Origin: Micromonospora sp. H61
GTDB taxonomy: Bacteria > Actinomycetota > Actinomycetes > Mycobacteriales > Micromonosporaceae
NCBI RefSeq assembly: GCF_018070325.1
Contig: NZ_JAGPXY010000032.1
Span: 1-64,000, forward strand
DNA: 64,000 nt
Direction: 5' to 3'
Under the pieces are notes generated by a model. It worked only from the letters and a program-made list of their open reading frames with translations. It did no database searches and was not told the origin of the DNA. This document shows, one piece after another, positions 8,849 through 16,372 of this stretch (position 1 is its first letter; each line of letters starts with the position of its first letter). The position numbers and the translations under genes were made by a program.

Positions 8849-9238
8849 TCACTCGAAGCCGAGGGCCCGGGTCGTCGGAGGGCAGATCAGCAGCCAGGCC
8901 ACGCCCAGGCCGAGCGCCATCAGCGGCACGCCCAGCCAGCCCAGGCCGGCCTGGATCATGAACCACCCGATCGGCAGCAGCATCAGCTGAAGCACGATCG
9001 CGGGGGCTCGTGCGCCCGCCTGGCGGCGCAGCAGCGCGCGACCCAGGGCCCAGAGCGCGACGGCCGCCCCGATGGCGAACACTGTCACCAGCAATGCCGC
9101 CAGCAGGTCGGTGCGGGTGGCCGTGAGGTCGGCCCAGACCAGCCAGACGGCGATCAGCCCGACGACGGCCGCCTCCGCCCACAGCAGCCGGACCGCCCAG
9201 CGGAGCGTGACGGGGATCGGGTCCGAGTCGATGGTCAC
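8849..9238 (-). CDS. Small integral membrane protein of unknown function
   Basis: A 129-residue protein with about four hydrophobic helices: WAVRLLWAEAAVVGLIAVWLV, LLAALLVTVFAIGAAVALWAL, IVLQLMLLPIGWFMIQAGL and GVPLMALGLGVAWLLI. A polar C-terminal tail follows (PPTTRALGFE). I do not assign a function. The GTG at 9238 has a TATCGT hexamer seven bases upstream and no Shine-Dalgarno, consistent with a leaderless message. It is divergent from the lipid kinase gene, with the two putative -10 elements only about 17 bases apart. Confidence 0.7.
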   Translation of the reverse strand: MTIDSDPIPVTLRWAVRLLWAEAAVVGLIAVWLVWADLTATRTDLLAALLVTVFAIGAAVALWALGRALLRRQAGARAPAIVLQLMLLPIGWFMIQAGLGWLGVPLMALGLGVAWLLICPPTTRALGFE

Positions 9239-9281
9239 GCGCGCCACGATACCCGGGCTGCCGGAAGGTACAGTGCCGCCC

Positions 9282-10232
9282 ATGCGGGCCGTCCTGGTGG
9301 TCAATCCAAAGGCCACCACCACCAGCGAACGCAGCCGGGACGTGCTCGTCCGGGCGCTGCGCAGCGAAGTCGATCTCAGCGTGCGCTACACCCGTCGGCG
9401 TGGACACGCCGTGGCGCTGGCCCGGGAGGCAGCCGCTGAGGGCGTCGACCTGGTCGTCACCCTGGGTGGCGATGGCACTGTGAACGAGGTGGTGAACGGC
9501 CTGATGACGGCCGAACCGCCGACTCGCACCGGCGACGCGCCGATGGCCGAGCGACTGCCCGCGCTGGCGACCGTTCCCGGTGGCTCGACAAACGTGTTCG
9601 CCCGCGCGGTGGGTCTGCCCCGGGAGTGGCCGGAGGCGACCAGCATGATCCTGGAGGGGCTGCGGCTGGGCCGGAGCCGGACGGTGGGGCTGGGCCTCGC
9701 CGACGACCGCTACTTCACCTTCTGCGCCGGCTTCGGCCTGGACGCCGCGGTGATCCACCGGGTGGAGCAGGCCCGGCGGAAGGGGCGGGTCTCCACGCCG
9801 TCGCTCTATCTGCGTTCGATCATGAATCAGTACTTCTTCGCCTCGGACCGGCGGCACCCGGCGATCGTCCTGGAGCGGCCGGGCGAGCCGGCGGAGGCCG
9901 AGCTGGCCACCGTCATCATCCAGAACACGGCACCGTGGACGTACCTGGGCGACCGGGAGGTCAACCCGAACCCGGCGGCGTCGTTCGATCTCGGGCTGGA
10001 TGTGCTGGCGTTGCGTCAGCTCCGGGTGGCTAGCACAACACGGACAGTGACGCAATTCCTGTCCCGGCAACCGGATCCGCGCGGCCGGCAGGTGTTACGA
10101 CTCCATGACACGGCGGAGTTCACGCTGGTCTCCAGCCGTCCGCAGGCGTTCCAGCTGGACGGGGACTATCTCGGCGAGCGGGAGAAAGTCAGATTCACCT
10201 CCGTTCCGGCCGCACTGAGAGTAATCTGCTAG
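9282..10232 (+). CDS. Diacylglycerol kinase-like lipid kinase
   Basis: A 316-residue member of the DagK/YegS/sphingosine-kinase catalytic family, which phosphorylates lipid hydroxyls with ATP at the membrane. Visible signatures are VVNPKATT at the N-terminus, the nucleotide-binding GGDGTVNEVVNGL, PGGSTNVFARAVGLP and the C-terminal QLDGDYLG. In actinobacteria such enzymes recycle diacylglycerol or make phosphatidylinositol-mannoside precursors; the substrate here is not determined. The ATG at 9282 follows a TACAGT hexamer by seven bases, suggesting a leaderless transcript. Confidence 0.88.
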   Translation: MRAVLVVNPKATTTSERSRDVLVRALRSEVDLSVRYTRRRGHAVALAREAAAEGVDLVVTLGGDGTVNEVVNGLMTAEPPTRTGDAPMAERLPALATVPGGSTNVFARAVGLPREWPEATSMILEGLRLGRSRTVGLGLADDRYFTFCAGFGLDAAVIHRVEQARRKGRVSTPSLYLRSIMNQYFFASDRRHPAIVLERPGEPAEAELATVIIQNTAPWTYLGDREVNPNPAASFDLGLDVLALRQLRVASTTRTVTQFLSRQPDPRGRQVLRLHDTAEFTLVSSRPQAFQLDGDYLGEREKVRFTSVPAALRVIC

Positions 10233-10681
10233 GTCTCGGGTACTGCCCTTGGTCGACACGGTGGCCACAACCGATCGACTTGGTCGCCGCCACACCGAGG
10301 GGCAGGTGCCGGAAATGTCAGCAATGTCACGCGGACTGTACTATATTGATCCTCGACTGTGGCACGGCGGGTAACCAGGAAAGCGCTGGAACCCGGACAA
10401 ATGGGTTGTGGGCTTGCTCACCGCCCGGAGTTTTTCCGAGCGTCACCCTTGACATCGCGACTGTTCGTGAAAGTATTCACAAGCGGACTTGAGTTACCGG
10501 GACATTGCCTGGATATGCTCGTCAGGTTGAGCTGTTCCAGCAGGTCCCCGGCGCTGAACGCCTGCTCACGCACTGCCGAATGGACGGACGCTAACTGTCA
10601 CCATCGGCACTGCGGATGCATATAGGAAAAGCACGACAAGCAATTGTTCGCCACCCATCCAGAATGAGGAGTGTTGCCGCC
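10233..10681 (+). promoter_or_regulatory. Long upstream region of whiB1
   Basis: These 449 bases carry no convincing gene and are less GC-rich than their surroundings, which suits a regulated promoter and a long 5' leader. TTGACA at 10449-10454 with AAGTAT or TATTCA about 16-19 bases later is the best sigma-70-like match. No clear WhiB or CRP site was found. The whiB1 Shine-Dalgarno is weak, with GAGTG about ten bases before the ATG. Confidence 0.4.
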
Positions 10682-10939
10682 ATGGACTGGCGTCACCATA
10701 GTGTCTGCCGCGACGAGGACCCGGAGCTGTTCTTCCCGATCGGGACGTCTGGACCGGCTCTGCTGCAGGTCGAGCAGGCCAAGGCCGTCTGCAGGCGCTG
10801 CTCCGTGACCGACCAGTGCCTTCAGTGGGCACTCGAGTCTGGTCAGGACGCCGGCGTCTGGGGCGGAATGAGCGAGGAGGAGCGGCGCGCCGTCAAGCGG
10901 CGCGGCGGTCTCCGGGTGCTGCGCGCTCACTCCGCCTGA
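10682..10939 (+). CDS. whiB1: WhiB-family iron-sulfur regulator, WhiB1/WblE type
   Basis: An 85-residue redox- and NO-responsive [4Fe-4S] protein that binds the housekeeping sigma factor and acts as a transcription factor. The four cluster ligands are Cys9, Cys37, Cys40 and Cys46 (CRRCSVTDQC). The WhiB turn GVWGG is at about residues 58-62 and a basic C-terminus, RRAVKRRGG, binds DNA. The opening MDWRHHSVCRDEDPELFFP is near-invariant in the WhiB1/WblE group. In mycobacteria whiB1 neighbours pdtaS; here the sulfate operon and a GT39 gene lie between them. Confidence 0.95.
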   Translation: MDWRHHSVCRDEDPELFFPIGTSGPALLQVEQAKAVCRRCSVTDQCLQWALESGQDAGVWGGMSEEERRAVKRRGGLRVLRAHSA

Positions 10940-10955
10940 TCCCCCACACACAGCT

Positions 10956-10985
10956 GTACGCCCCGGTGGGTTCGCCCACCGGGGC
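10956..10985 (+). terminator. Intrinsic terminator after whiB1
   Basis: A perfect 13-bp stem (ACGCCCCGGTGGG with its complement) capped by a TTCG tetraloop, 17 bases after the whiB1 stop, followed by TCTGCTG. It is one of the strongest hairpins in the window and also lies before the end of the convergent sulfate operon. Confidence 0.85.
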
Positions 10986-11025
10986 GTTCTGCTGTCCGGC
11001 ACCGATCGCGCAGTGTCGGCACGGG

Positions 11026-11829
11026 TCAGCCCGTAGACGCCAGCACCGGCCGGTCGTCGACCCGACGCAGCACCAACTCGACCAACTCCGGTGCGTCGGT
11101 CAGCGGCGCGGCGACCGCCACCGCACCCGCCGCCCCGGCCGCTTCGGTCACCGCGTCGTGGAACAGCCCCGGCGCGAGGAAGTACGCGGACACCGCGACC
11201 CGACGCGCGCCGGACGCCCGCAGTCGGGACACCGCCACACCGGCCGCCGGTGGAGCCGCCGACGCGTACGCCACCCGGCAGGGCACCCCGAACTCCACGC
11301 CGAGCGCATCGGCGACCCGGCCCACCGACCGCCGCGCCCGCGCGTCCCGGGTGCCCGCCGCGGCCAGCACCAACGCGTCGAAGCGGCCCGGACGCGTCTC
11401 ACCCAGCCGCCGGCACAGCCCGGCCAGCAGCCCAGGATCGGGCGTGTCGTCCGCCGGGCCGAGCACGTCGGTCACCCGTACCGACAGCGGTGGCCCGGAT
11501 CGCGCCGCCGCGGCGACCGCCGCCGGAATGTCCACCCGATTGTGGTACGCGGCGGTCAGCAGCAGCGGCACCAGCACCGCCCGGCGATGACCGGCAACGG
11601 CCAGGTCGCGCAGCACCTCGGTAGGCCCCGGCTCGGTGTGGTCCAGCCAACTCGCCCACACCGGTGTGCCCGGCCGGGCCGCCGACACCGCCCGAGCCAG
11701 CGCCCGGGTGGCATCGGCGGCTCGTGGGTCACGGCTGCCGTGTGCGACAAGCACCACCGGGTCCGCCCCGCCAGCCGCACCGAGGCCGGTCAGGGGCGCC
11801 GCCGGGGAGGTCAGACGTGCAGCCCGCAC
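11026..11829 (-). CDS. Sirohydrochlorin ferrochelatase-like protein (CbiX/SirB family)
   Basis: Inserts Fe(II) into sirohydrochlorin to give siroheme, the cofactor of the sulfite reductase encoded upstream in the same operon. The 267-residue protein has two tandem CbiX-type halves. The first carries the metal-binding start VVLVAHGSRDP; the second retains AYFLAPGLFHD as the chelatase active-site region. The GTG at 11829 overlaps the cysH 3' end by 19 bases; other starts are possible. It is the last gene of the operon, ahead of the whiB1 terminator. Confidence 0.85.
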   Translation of the reverse strand: MRAARLTSPAAPLTGLGAAGGADPVVLVAHGSRDPRAADATRALARAVSAARPGTPVWASWLDHTEPGPTEVLRDLAVAGHRRAVLVPLLLTAAYHNRVDIPAAVAAAARSGPPLSVRVTDVLGPADDTPDPGLLAGLCRRLGETRPGRFDALVLAAAGTRDARARRSVGRVADALGVEFGVPCRVAYASAAPPAAGVAVSRLRASGARRVAVSAYFLAPGLFHDAVTEAAGAAGAVAVAAPLTDAPELVELVLRRVDDRPVLASTG

Positions 11830-12572
11830 TCGGTCTTCTCGAACATGGCCCACCGGCCGGCCCGCGCGTCCTCGCCGGCCTTCGTACGGCGGGTGCACGG
11901 CCAGCAGCCGATCGACCCGTAACCCTGCTTGAACAGCTCGTTGACCGGCACGTTGAAACGGGCGATGTAGGAGTCCACATCCTTCTGCGACCAGGCCGCG
12001 ATCGGATTGACCTTGACCTTGCCCCGACGCGCGTCGAAGGTCACCACAGGAGTGTTGGCCCGGCTCGGCGACTCGTCGCGGCGCAGACCGGCAGCCCAGG
12101 CGTCGTACCCGGTCAGCGCCCGTTCCAGCGGCTCCACCTTGCGCAACTGGCAGCAGTCGTCCGGCGACTTGTTGAACAGCCGGGGGCCGTACTGGCCGTC
12201 CTGCTGGCCGACGGTGAGCCGGGGCCGGATCGACCTGACGTTCACCGGCAGCGTCCGGGCAACCTCGTCGCGTACCCGCAGCGTCTCGGGGAAGTGCAGG
12301 CCGGTGTCGAGGAAGACCACGTCCACCCCGGGGGCCACCCGGGAGACCAGGTGCGCCAGCACGGCGTCGGCCATCGAGCTGGTCACGCAGAACCGCTCAC
12401 CGAAGGTCTGCGCCGCCCAGCGGGCGATCTCCAGTGCCGGGGCGCCCTCCAGGTCCCGAGCGGCCTGCTCGGCCAGGGCCCGCAGCTCGTCCGGGTCGCG
12501 CCGGGCCGGGTCGGCCGACGTCGAGCCGCCCGGGCCCACCAGGCGCAGGCTCGCGGCCGAGACGAGACTCAT
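11811..12572 (-). CDS. cysH: Adenylylsulfate (APS/PAPS) reductase, 4Fe-4S type
   Basis: Reduces activated sulfate to sulfite with thioredoxin, the committed step of assimilatory sulfate reduction in the cytoplasm. The 253-residue protein has a PP-loop fold with VVFLDTGLHFPET. It has the paired cluster cysteines Cys140-Cys141 and Cys223-Cys226 (GCWPC), which mark the iron-sulfur APS-reductase class. The catalytic cysteine is in the C-terminal ECGLHV (Cys249). ATG at 12572 overlaps the preceding zinc-ribbon stop (ATGA), so translation is coupled. Confidence 0.94.
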   Translation of the reverse strand: MSLVSAASLRLVGPGGSTSADPARRDPDELRALAEQAARDLEGAPALEIARWAAQTFGERFCVTSSMADAVLAHLVSRVAPGVDVVFLDTGLHFPETLRVRDEVARTLPVNVRSIRPRLTVGQQDGQYGPRLFNKSPDDCCQLRKVEPLERALTGYDAWAAGLRRDESPSRANTPVVTFDARRGKVKVNPIAAWSQKDVDSYIARFNVPVNELFKQGYGSIGCWPCTRRTKAGEDARAGRWAMFEKTECGLHV

Positions 12573-12730
12573 GAGGTCACCGCCCGACTCAGCAACCCGG
12601 TGAACTTCACCGAGAAGACCCGGGTGCAGGCGTGGCACTCCCAGGCGCCGTGACCCGCCTCGTGCGGCCGTAGGTCCTCCTCGCCGCAGTACGGGCAGTA
12701 CAGAGGTGCCGCTCGGTTCTCGCTGCTCAC
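12569..12730 (-). CDS. Small zinc-ribbon protein of the sulfate operon
   Basis: A 53-residue protein with one zinc ribbon: Cys12-Pro-Tyr-Cys15 and Cys32-His-Ala-Cys35. It has start-stop overlaps with both neighbours (GTGA with sir, ATGA with cysH) and a strong GAGGAGG before its GTG. Proteins of this kind often sit between sulfite reductase and cysH in actinobacteria (from memory). The exact role is unknown; an electron-transfer or assembly accessory is plausible. Confidence 0.85.
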   Translation of the reverse strand: MSSENRAAPLYCPYCGEEDLRPHEAGHGAWECHACTRVFSVKFTGLLSRAVTS

Positions 12731-14439
12731 CGCAGTTCCTCCTCGTCGACTCTGATCACCCAGTTGGCGAACGTCTCGCCCTCGCTCCGACCGGCCAGGT
12801 AGCGACGGGCCAGCCGTTCCACGTAATCCGGAAGTTCGTCGGCGGTGGTCTTCAGGCCGCGAAGCTTGCGGCCGAAACCGGCGGTCTGCCCCTGGGCCAT
12901 GCCCAGCCCGCCGCCCAGGTGCACCTGGAAACCCTCGACCTGCCGGCCGTCCGGGCCGACCACCAGTTGACCCTTGAGCCCGATGTCGGCCACCTGGGTG
13001 CGTGCGCACGCGTTCGGGCAGCCGTTGATGTGGATCGAGATGTCCGCGTCGAAGTCGCGCAGCCGCTGCTCCAGCCGGGCCACCAACTCCTCGCCGCGGG
13101 CCTTCGTCTCGACGATGGCGAGCTTGCAGTACTCGATGCCGGTGCACGCCATCGTGCCGCGCCGCCAGGCCGACGGCCGGGCCTCCAGACCGATCCCACG
13201 CAGCGCGTCGATCAGCGACTCCGTCCGCTCCGACGGCACGTCGAGCACCAGCAGCTTCTGGTACGGGGTGAGCCGCACCCGGTCGCTGCCGTGCGCCTCG
13301 ACCACGTCGGCCAACTGGCTGAGCTGCGCGCCGGAGACCCGCCCGACCACCGGAGCGGCGCCCACGTAGTGCCGCCCGTCGGCCTGCTCGTGCACCCCCA
13401 CGTGGTCGACCGGCTTCGACGGCAGGACCGGCGCCGGGCCGTCGAGCAGCGTACGTCCGAGGTAGTCCTTCTCCAGGACCTCGCGGAAGCGCTCCACGCC
13501 CCAGTCGGCCACCAGAAACTTCAACCGGGCCCGGTTGCGCAGTCGGCGGTAGCCGTAGTCGCGGAAGATCCCGACCACCCCGGCCCACACGTCCGGCACC
13601 TCGGCCAGCGGCACCCAGACGCCGAGCCGCTTGGCGAGCATCGGGTTGGTGGAGAGGCCCCCGCCGACCCAGACGTCGAAGCCGGGCCCGTGCTCCGGGT
13701 GGTCGACACCGAGGAAGGCGATGTCGTTCGACTCGTACGGGGTGTCCACCAACCAGGAGATCGACGTCTTGAACTTGCGGGGCAGGTTGGAGAACTGCTT
13801 GTCGCCGACGTACCGGGAGACGATCTCGTCGATCGCCGGGGTCGGGTCGAGCAGCTCGTCGCGGGCCACCCCGGCGACCGGGCTGCCCAGCACGATCCGC
13901 GGGCAGTCGCCGCACGCCTCGGTGGTCTGCAAACCGACCGACTCCAGCCGACGCCAGATCTCCGGCATGTCCTCGACCCGGATCCAGTGGTACTGGATGT
14001 TCTGCCGGTCGGTGATGTCGGCGGTGTCCCGTGCGAACTCCCGGGAGATGTCCGCGATCACCCGCAGCTGGGCAAGGCTGAGCTGCCCGCCGTCGATGCG
14101 GACCCGGAGCATGAAGAACTCGTCCTCCAGCTCGTGCGGCTCCAGCACCGCGGTGCGCCCGCCGTCGATGCCCGCCTTGCGCTGGGTGTAGAGGCCCCAC
14201 CAGCGGAACCGGCCCCGCAGGTCCTGCGGATCGATCGAGGCGAAGCCACGATGCGCGTAGATGGTCTCGATGCGGGCCCGGACGTTGAGCGGGTCGTCGT
14301 CCTTCTTGATCCGCTCGTTGGGGTTGAGCGGCTCGCGGTGGCCGAGCGCCCACTGCCCCTCACCCCGTGGCCGGCGCGGCGCTCGGGTCGGGCGAGCCGT
14401 CGGGTCCTCGGAACGGGCCGGGATGCTGCTGACCGCCAT
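12727..14439 (-). CDS. sir: Ferredoxin-dependent sulfite reductase
   Basis: Six-electron reduction of sulfite to sulfide using siroheme and a [4Fe-4S] cluster with ferredoxin as donor. The 570-residue protein carries the duplicated nitrite/sulfite-reductase fold. Cluster ligands are Cys432 and Cys438 (CTGIEYC) and Cys474 and Cys478 (NGCPNAC). TEACGDCPR and WGLYTQR match the regions that form the Tyr-Cys crosslink in mycobacterial SirA. It is first in the operon sir / zinc ribbon / cysH / chelatase and has a GGAGGA seven bases before the ATG. Family members also include nitrite reductases; the cysH context decides for sulfite. Confidence 0.95.
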   Translation of the reverse strand: MAVSSIPARSEDPTARPTRAPRRPRGEGQWALGHREPLNPNERIKKDDDPLNVRARIETIYAHRGFASIDPQDLRGRFRWWGLYTQRKAGIDGGRTAVLEPHELEDEFFMLRVRIDGGQLSLAQLRVIADISREFARDTADITDRQNIQYHWIRVEDMPEIWRRLESVGLQTTEACGDCPRIVLGSPVAGVARDELLDPTPAIDEIVSRYVGDKQFSNLPRKFKTSISWLVDTPYESNDIAFLGVDHPEHGPGFDVWVGGGLSTNPMLAKRLGVWVPLAEVPDVWAGVVGIFRDYGYRRLRNRARLKFLVADWGVERFREVLEKDYLGRTLLDGPAPVLPSKPVDHVGVHEQADGRHYVGAAPVVGRVSGAQLSQLADVVEAHGSDRVRLTPYQKLLVLDVPSERTESLIDALRGIGLEARPSAWRRGTMACTGIEYCKLAIVETKARGEELVARLEQRLRDFDADISIHINGCPNACARTQVADIGLKGQLVVGPDGRQVEGFQVHLGGGLGMAQGQTAGFGRKLRGLKTTADELPDYVERLARRYLAGRSEGETFANWVIRVDEEELR

Positions 14440-14450
14440 CGCGGCGTCCT

Positions 14451-14519
14451 CCGTTGTCTGCTGTGCCTCGGGATACGCGGGGCGCGGCGGCCGGCCCGGC
14501 GAAGCGGGCGGGACAACGG
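14451..14519 (-). promoter_or_regulatory. Candidate attenuator stem that would mask the sir ribosome-binding site
   Basis: On the minus strand CCGTTGTC (14519-14512) can pair perfectly with GACAACGG (14458-14451). The last two Gs of the second arm are the first bases of the sir Shine-Dalgarno GGAGGA (14452-14447). The stem lies between the leader-peptide stop and the sir start, so ribosome position on the leader could decide whether it forms. No structure calculation was done. Confidence 0.4.
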
Positions 14520-14572
14520 TGTCTTCAGACAGCCGGCGCGGAGCGCGCCCGAGACAGAATGATCGGGCGTCG

Positions 14573-14659
14573 TCAGTAGGCCGGACAGATCGCGCTGCGC
14601 ACGCGGCCGTAATCGACGTGGCGACGTGCCACGAAGCGGCGGACGACTGCGGCGGTCAT
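14573..14659 (-). CDS. Leader peptide upstream of the sulfite reductase operon
   Basis: A 28-codon frame, ATG at 14659 to TGA at 14573, encodes MTAAVVRRFVARRHVDYGRV followed by RSAICPAY. Its RRHVD-x-GR-V-x-S-A-x-C core matches the small putative leader peptides that precede sulfur-assimilation operons in many actinobacteria (recalled, not searched). It has a single cysteine codon three residues before the end, so slow decoding of that codon when cysteine is scarce could signal to the downstream genes. It lies 133 bases before the sir start. No good Shine-Dalgarno is visible. Confidence 0.8.
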   Translation of the reverse strand: MTAAVVRRFVARRHVDYGRVRSAICPAY

Positions 14660-14826
14660 GCGCCCATGCTGCCACACCCCATGGGGGCCGGCCAATGTCC
14701 ACGTGCTGGATCCCACATCACGGGCCGAACCTCAGCCGACCAGCTGGTCACCAAGGACAGTTCGGGCATGACAGGGAGAGCGCCGGCTGACGCCCACGGA
14801 GCGGGTGGCCGTGGCAGGCTCGGCCC

Positions 14827-16335
14827 GTGGGGCAATTGTCCGAGAGGTCGGCCGGGACGGCGTGGGAGCACCTGCGCCGCCTGCCGGTCTGGCTCCCCCC
14901 GGCGCTGTTGACCCTGGCGGTGACAGTGACCGGGCTGGGCTCCGCCCAGCTCTGGCGCGACGAGCTGGCGACGTGGAGCGCTGCCACCCGGTCGCCCGGC
15001 GACCTGGCCCGACTGGCCGGCACCATCGACGCCGCCACCGGGCCGTACTACCTGCTGATGCACCTCTGGACGCGGATCTTCGGCGACTCCACGATCGCCC
15101 TGCGCGTACCGGCCGTGTTGGCGATGACAGTGACAGCCGGGCTGCTCGCCGTGCTCGGCGCGCGGCTCGTCGATCGACGCGGCGGCCTCTTCGCCGGGCT
15201 GCTGTTCGCGGTGCTTCCCGGCACCTCCCGCTACGGGCAGGAGGCTCGCCCGTACGCGCTGGCCACAATGCTCGCCGTGCTCGCCACAGTGCTGCTGGTG
15301 ACCGCGCTGCGTCGACCGAGCTGGGCCCGCTGGGCCGGTTACGCCGCCACCGTCGCCGCTCTCGGGCTCATCCACCTGATAGCGCTCACACTGCTCGCCG
15401 CCCACGCGCTGGTCGTCCTCGTCGCCTGGTGGCGCGGCCCGACCCCGGCCGGCATCGCCACAGCGGCCCAGCCCGACGCCGAGCGGGACCGGCGGGTGTG
15501 GCGTTGGCTGGTCGCCGTGGTGCCGGTCGCGTTGCTGGCCGGCCCGCTGCTGGTCAAGGCCCGGACCCAGCAGTCCCGGCAGTTGAACTGGGTCCACCTG
15601 GCCCGGCTGGACGACCTGACCGCGCTGCCCGGCGGTGTGGCCCAGAGCAGTGTGGTCGGTGGCCTGCTGGTCGGGGTCGCCGCGCTGGGCGCGGCCCGGC
15701 TCGGGCGGCGCGCCCTGCTGCCGGTCAGCGCGGTGCTGCTGCCGGTACTGCTGCTCTTCGCCGCCGGCGCTGTCGTACCGCTGTGGGTGCCCCGGTACCT
15801 GGTCTTCGTGGTGCCCTTCGCGTGCCTCCTGGCGGGAGCGGCGCTGGCCGCCGTGGCCGCTCCGGCCGCGCTCGTCGTGGTGGTCCTGGCCGGGCTACTC
15901 GGCCTGCCCGACCAGGCCGCGCTGCGACGGACCCACGACTGGCCGCGCAGCGCGCCGGTGGACTATGCGGGGGCGGCCCATGTGATCGCCGACGGCCAAC
16001 GCCCGGGGGACGCGGTGGTCTACTCGCCCCGGCACAGTTGGCTCTTCCTCGATCTCGGCATCGAGTACCACCTCAGCGACCCACCACGCGACGTGCTGGT
16101 CACCGAGGACGAGGTCCGCCGCGGCGACCTGTGGGCCGCCGAGTGCCAGCAGCCAGCACCGTGCCTCGCCGGTACGACACGGGTGTGGCTCGTCGTGTCC
16201 GGCCGGCACGCCGAGCCGCTGGCCGCCGTGCCGGGCGCCAAGGGCGACGCGCTACGCGCGCAGTTCACCGTCACCCAGGTCTGGCAGCGACCCGGCCTGA
16301 CCGTCGCCCTGCTGACCACCCGCCCCGACCGCTGA
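14827..16335 (+). CDS. GT39-like membrane glycosyltransferase
   Basis: A 502-residue integral membrane protein of the dolichyl-phosphate-mannose mannosyltransferase superfamily (GT-C fold). After the first helix comes SAQLWRDELATWSAATRS, where the Asp-Glu pair is the expected catalytic or metal site. Then follow GPYYLLMHLWTRIFGDS, RYGQEARPYAL and about ten hydrophobic helices to residue 370, with a C-terminal soluble domain outside the membrane (VVYSPRHSW, TTRVWLVVSGRH). Substrate unknown; a polyprenyl-phosphate sugar donor is usual. GTG at 14827 is preceded by CAGGCT at a six-base distance, suggesting leaderless translation. Confidence 0.82.
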   Translation: MGQLSERSAGTAWEHLRRLPVWLPPALLTLAVTVTGLGSAQLWRDELATWSAATRSPGDLARLAGTIDAATGPYYLLMHLWTRIFGDSTIALRVPAVLAMTVTAGLLAVLGARLVDRRGGLFAGLLFAVLPGTSRYGQEARPYALATMLAVLATVLLVTALRRPSWARWAGYAATVAALGLIHLIALTLLAAHALVVLVAWWRGPTPAGIATAAQPDAERDRRVWRWLVAVVPVALLAGPLLVKARTQQSRQLNWVHLARLDDLTALPGGVAQSSVVGGLLVGVAALGAARLGRRALLPVSAVLLPVLLLFAAGAVVPLWVPRYLVFVVPFACLLAGAALAAVAAPAALVVVVLAGLLGLPDQAALRRTHDWPRSAPVDYAGAAHVIADGQRPGDAVVYSPRHSWLFLDLGIEYHLSDPPRDVLVTEDEVRRGDLWAAECQQPAPCLAGTTRVWLVVSGRHAEPLAAVPGAKGDALRAQFTVTQVWQRPGLTVALLTTRPDR

Positions 16336-16372
16336 TCGGCACAACGCGGAAGGGGGCTGGGCGGCACGGCGG

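Noticed and set aside
12706..14562. 618-codon plus-strand frame over the sulfite reductase gene
   Set aside because: Antisense to sir; no recognisable domain and shadow-type composition.
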